From: DATMYQ01 sp035560935
GTDB lineage: Bacteria; Bacillota; Negativicutes; Sporomusales; Sporomusaceae
Assembly (NCBI GenBank): GCA_035560935.1
Contig: DATMYQ010000335.1
Span: 1-7,583, forward strand
Direction: 5' to 3'
Length of the DNA: 7,583 nt
The translations under genes were made by a program, and so were the position numbers. Within the stretch, counting starts at the first letter, position 1, and each line of letters opens with the position of its first letter. This document shows positions 5,910 through 7,583 of this stretch, in pieces. The notes under the pieces were generated by a model, which was given only the letters and a program-made list of their open reading frames with translations, ran no database searches and had not been told where the DNA came from.

Positions 5910-5960
5910 AAATAAAACCACGAAAGCTACCGTTAGGCAGTAACCTTCGTGGTTTTATTT
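5910..5960 (-). terminator. Terminator-type hairpin in the rex leader
   Basis: Two 21-base arms pair across a 9-base loop. As minus-strand RNA all 21 positions pair, including two G-U pairs; on the plus strand the same two positions are A-C mismatches. This points to a structure working in RNA made towards rex. The end of the stem and the following bases read TTTTATTTTG. It sits 31 bases before the rex ATG and about 50 bases after the predicted rex transcription start. It could end transcripts from the HD-GYP gene, attenuate rex, or both. Confidence 0.65.
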
Positions 5961-6018
5961 CAAAGTAAAAAACAGCTTCGACAAAAACTCAGCAGTTTCA
6001 CACTGCAAATATAAATAT

Positions 6019-6047
6019 ATTATATTACATTGTTATTAATTGTACAA
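6019..6047 (-). promoter_or_regulatory. Probable rex promoter
   Basis: On the minus strand TTGTAC (6047-6042) and a perfect TATAAT (6024-6019) are 17 bases apart. The start would be near 6012, giving a leader of about 134 bases that contains the 5910-5960 hairpin. It lies 70 bases beyond the HD-GYP stop, so rex can be transcribed independently. Confidence 0.65.
6030..6047 (-). promoter_or_regulatory. Weak Rex-like site at the rex promoter
   Basis: TTGTACAATTAATAACAA on the minus strand has TTGT and ACAA at the 10-base spacing of Rex operators, and covers the -35 and most of the spacer. Only the outer four bases on each side are symmetrical, and the right half-site (TTGTTA when inverted) is the better one. 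Autoregulation is common for rex genes, but this AT-rich match could be chance. Confidence 0.3.
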
Positions 6048-6116
6048 GGCCTCGCAATAATATTGGTATTCCTCATGCTCCTTCCAACTTTCTCAGCAAT
6101 CATTAAAATCAAGCAA

Positions 6117-7100
6117 TCATGCACTAATAAATTCTTCTTCAAATAGGTTTTCCAATTGGCTGTCCAAGCTTAATTTCATTAATTCATCCAACACTTCAGC
6201 ATCAAACTGTGTCCCCTGACCGCCCTTCATTATGGTTAAAGCCACTTTTACCGATAAAGGCGAACGATAAATTCGCTGAGCCGTCAACGCCTCAAACACG
6301 TCGGCAGCATGAAGTATACGGGCTGTGAGGGGAATATCTTTGCCGGCGATCCTGTGCGGATACCCTTTGCCGTCCATTCGTTCATGGTGATAAAGCACTG
6401 CCTGCGCAACATTTTCCATTTGTTTGAATTGCGACAGCAATTCAAATCCAGCCAGCGGGTGCTTTTTTATTTCCTGCCAGTCCTGGGCATTTAATCGACC
6501 CGTTTTCATCAATACCGACTCAGGAATGCAGATTTTTCCGATATCATGCAGCATAGCAGCTAGGTAAAGTTCCGCAAATTTTTCATTAGACACTCCCACC
6601 TTTTCGCCAATCATGACCGCAAGCTTGCTGACTCTTTCCGCATGCCGTTCATGATATTGATCCCGCTTCTCGACGATTCCGGCAAAATCAACCAGAATCT
6701 GTGTGTCTTCCGCATCCCATTCCTGCTTTCGCTTTAAATAATTAACAACATCCATTTCAACCGATATCACATAATCCACATCGCCATTCGTGCCAAGAAC
6801 CGGGAGTGCCGTATTTTCCTGAAATAGAAACTTCCCGCCTGAGGTGTACTCACACTGACGATACTTTTCAACCTGTTTACTGCTAAATGCCCTCTTTACA
6901 GGGCATCCAGGGCAAATCACTTCCTTACCCATTATTTCATAACAGTGCTGTTGATCTCCCTGTTCCGGCTTAAAACCAATCATAAATCTGGCAGCGGGAT
7001 TCAAATACAAAAAACTGAATTCTTGATTAATCTTCATTACCGGGCAAGGTAACAGATCTAAAACATTTTCATTCGCACTCGCCGCCAAAAGAAATTTCAT
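6117..7100 (-). CDS. PAS-HD-GYP protein, probable cyclic-di-GMP phosphodiesterase
   Basis: The 327-residue protein has no signal peptide or membrane span, so it is probably a cytosolic sensor-effector. An N-terminal PAS-like domain (about 10-120) carries a Cys group: Cys53 (HCYE), Cys63 and Cys66 (CPGCP) and Cys83. Such spacing in PAS domains can bind a metal or Fe-S cluster, or respond to redox; which applies here is unknown. The HD-GYP domain (about 140-310) is complete: HERH at 150-153, HDIGK at 185-189, KKHP at 212-215, HHERMDGKGYP at 238-248 and ADVFEAL at 266-272. All metal and catalytic residues appear present, so it should hydrolyse cyclic-di-GMP. The ATG has GAGGTG six bases upstream. 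No terminator follows before the rex promoter. Confidence 0.92.
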   Translation of the reverse strand: MKFLLAASANENVLDLLPCPVMKINQEFSFLYLNPAARFMIGFKPEQGDQQHCYEIMGKEVICPGCPVKRAFSSKQVEKYRQCEYTSGGKFLFQENTALPVLGTNGDVDYVISVEMDVVNYLKRKQEWDAEDTQILVDFAGIVEKRDQYHERHAERVSKLAVMIGEKVGVSNEKFAELYLAAMLHDIGKICIPESVLMKTGRLNAQDWQEIKKHPLAGFELLSQFKQMENVAQAVLYHHERMDGKGYPHRIAGKDIPLTARILHAADVFEALTAQRIYRSPLSVKVALTIMKGGQGTQFDAEVLDELMKLSLDSQLENLFEEEFISA

Positions 7101-7232
7101 TCAATACACCTCATTTAATTTTTCTGCCTTATTACCGAATCTCCATCACTCGTCTCAAAGGAAAAAGCCCTTTTGCTAGTCACCCATTCACACGAATGAA
7201 CAACAAAAGAACTTCGCCTGCAGGGTCAAACT

Positions 7233-7379
7233 TTATTTGGTATGATGCCGCTGCTGCGCAGATTGTTTAATCGTTGCCGCAATCGGCAGTACCCGGCAAA
7301 GAAAGAAAATCCCAAATAAAAAAAACATCAGCGAAATCATTCCCCATTGCATGATTGACTGCTCTGCGAATCCGAACAT
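7233..7379 (-). CDS. Small 48-residue single-span membrane protein
   Basis: I do not recognise a family. The peptide has a short polar N-terminus (MFGFAEQSIM), one hydrophobic segment at about 12-33 (GMISLMFFLFGIFFLCRVLP) and a polar basic tail ending QQRHHTK, so a single membrane helix is likely. The start is set by an excellent AAAGGAGG (7395-7388) eight bases before this ATG. A longer frame opening at 7484 would begin inside the terminator hairpin and adds charged residues unlike a signal sequence, so it is rejected. It lies 132 bases before the HD-GYP gene. No promoter was found close to it, and nothing definite was found in the 7101-7232 gap. Confidence 0.65.
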   Translation of the reverse strand: MFGFAEQSIMQWGMISLMFFLFGIFFLCRVLPIAATIKQSAQQRHHTK

Positions 7380-7466
7380 TCTGACAACCTCCTTTCTTTT
7401 TACGTTTCTATTCCGCCGCCTCCAAGCTTCGAATGAAGAACGCTCGAAAACAGGAGAGTAGTCAAT

Positions 7467-7516
7467 AAAAAAAGTGCGAAGCAAATGAGGATTACAATCC
7501 TCATAAGGCTTCGCAC
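7467..7516 (-). terminator. Strong two-part intrinsic terminator
   Basis: A 9-bp outer stem (GTGCGAAGC with GCTTCGCAC) and a 9-bp inner stem (ATGAGGATT with AATCCTCAT) are separated by a small internal loop. On the minus strand seven T residues follow directly. The plus strand has no T run. It begins two bases after the stop of a possible upstream reading frame, as expected for a gene's own terminator. Confidence 0.85.
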
Positions 7517-7517
7517 C

Positions 7518-7583
7518 TTAATTCAAGCGATAATACAAAACAATAGTTTCCGGGATAATTTTCACAATCATCCTTCTGTAAAC
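7518..7583 (-). CDS. Possible 3' end of an upstream gene
   Basis: One minus-strand frame is open from the window edge for 21 codons, ending YYRLN and TAA (7520-7518), directly before the strong terminator. Position supports a gene end. The stretch is too short to identify, and another frame is also open across it. Confidence 0.3.
   Translation of the reverse strand, partial: VYRRMIVKIIPETIVLYYRLN

Noticed and set aside
6040..6081. Short minus-strand frame after GGAAGGAGC downstream of the HD-GYP gene
   Set aside because: The ribosome site is one or two bases from the ATG, the frame has 18 codons and it overlaps the rex promoter.
6094..6120. Direct repeat AGCAATCAT (two copies) at the end of the HD-GYP gene
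   Set aside because: Nine bases and two copies only, in AT-rich DNA; no sign of an attachment site or insertion target.
7200..7232. CCTGCAGG dyad after the small membrane-protein gene as a terminator
   Set aside because: The palindrome is only 8 bp, its flanks do not pair and it would need a zero-base loop.
7380..7484. Upstream extension of the small membrane protein to 83 residues
   Set aside because: The early start falls inside a strong terminator hairpin, and the strong ribosome site fits the internal ATG at 7379.
7555..7569. TTGTGAAAATTATCC on the minus strand, resembling a Rex half-site
   Set aside because: There is no matching second half and no convincing promoter; it may lie within the end of an upstream gene.

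Overview
All convincing genes lie on the minus strand, so the window reads from high to low coordinates. The protein families suggest an anaerobic Firmicute, most likely a Negativicute such as a Sporomusa or Pelosinus relative. The signs are a Rex-type repressor, an HD-GYP protein with a Cys-rich PAS domain, strong AGGAGG-type ribosome sites and sigma-A-like promoters. This placement is inferred from family flavour; no rRNA or marker gene is present.

Layout in transcription order: (1) possible last codons of an upstream gene (7583-7518), followed at once by a strong intrinsic terminator (7516-7467). (2) A 48-residue single-span membrane peptide (7379-7233). (3) A PAS/HD-GYP protein, probably a cyclic-di-GMP phosphodiesterase (7100-6117). 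(4) A divergent Rex repressor (5878-5144), preceded by a good promoter and a hairpin leader. (5) A 315-base gap (5143-4829) holding a near-consensus promoter, a Rex-like palindrome between its -35 and -10, and a 21-bp terminator-type hairpin. (6) Two SAM-dependent methyltransferases 15 bases apart (4828-4082 and 4066-3377). (7) A short-chain dehydrogenase (3327-2569) with no visible ribosome site but a palindrome at the start. (8) A decayed fragment of a second rex (2569-2328). (9) A lipoprotein substrate-binding component (2262-1105) and a FecCD/BtuC-type permease (1059-7) of a metal-chelate or corrinoid importer. The importer's ATPase probably starts at base 4 and runs off the left edge.

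Working model (inference): the methyltransferases, dehydrogenase and importer form one functional cluster for handling a metal chelate, siderophore-like compound or corrinoid. The Rex paralogue may couple its expression to cellular redox state. The main points of interest are the noncanonical NAD-binding loop of Rex, the second rex remnant inside the cluster, and two hairpins of identical 21-9-21 geometry on either side of rex. These hairpins share a stem core and have complementary loop segments, and each lies between a promoter and the gene it should serve. No tRNA, rRNA, CRISPR array, insertion sequence or replication origin was seen.
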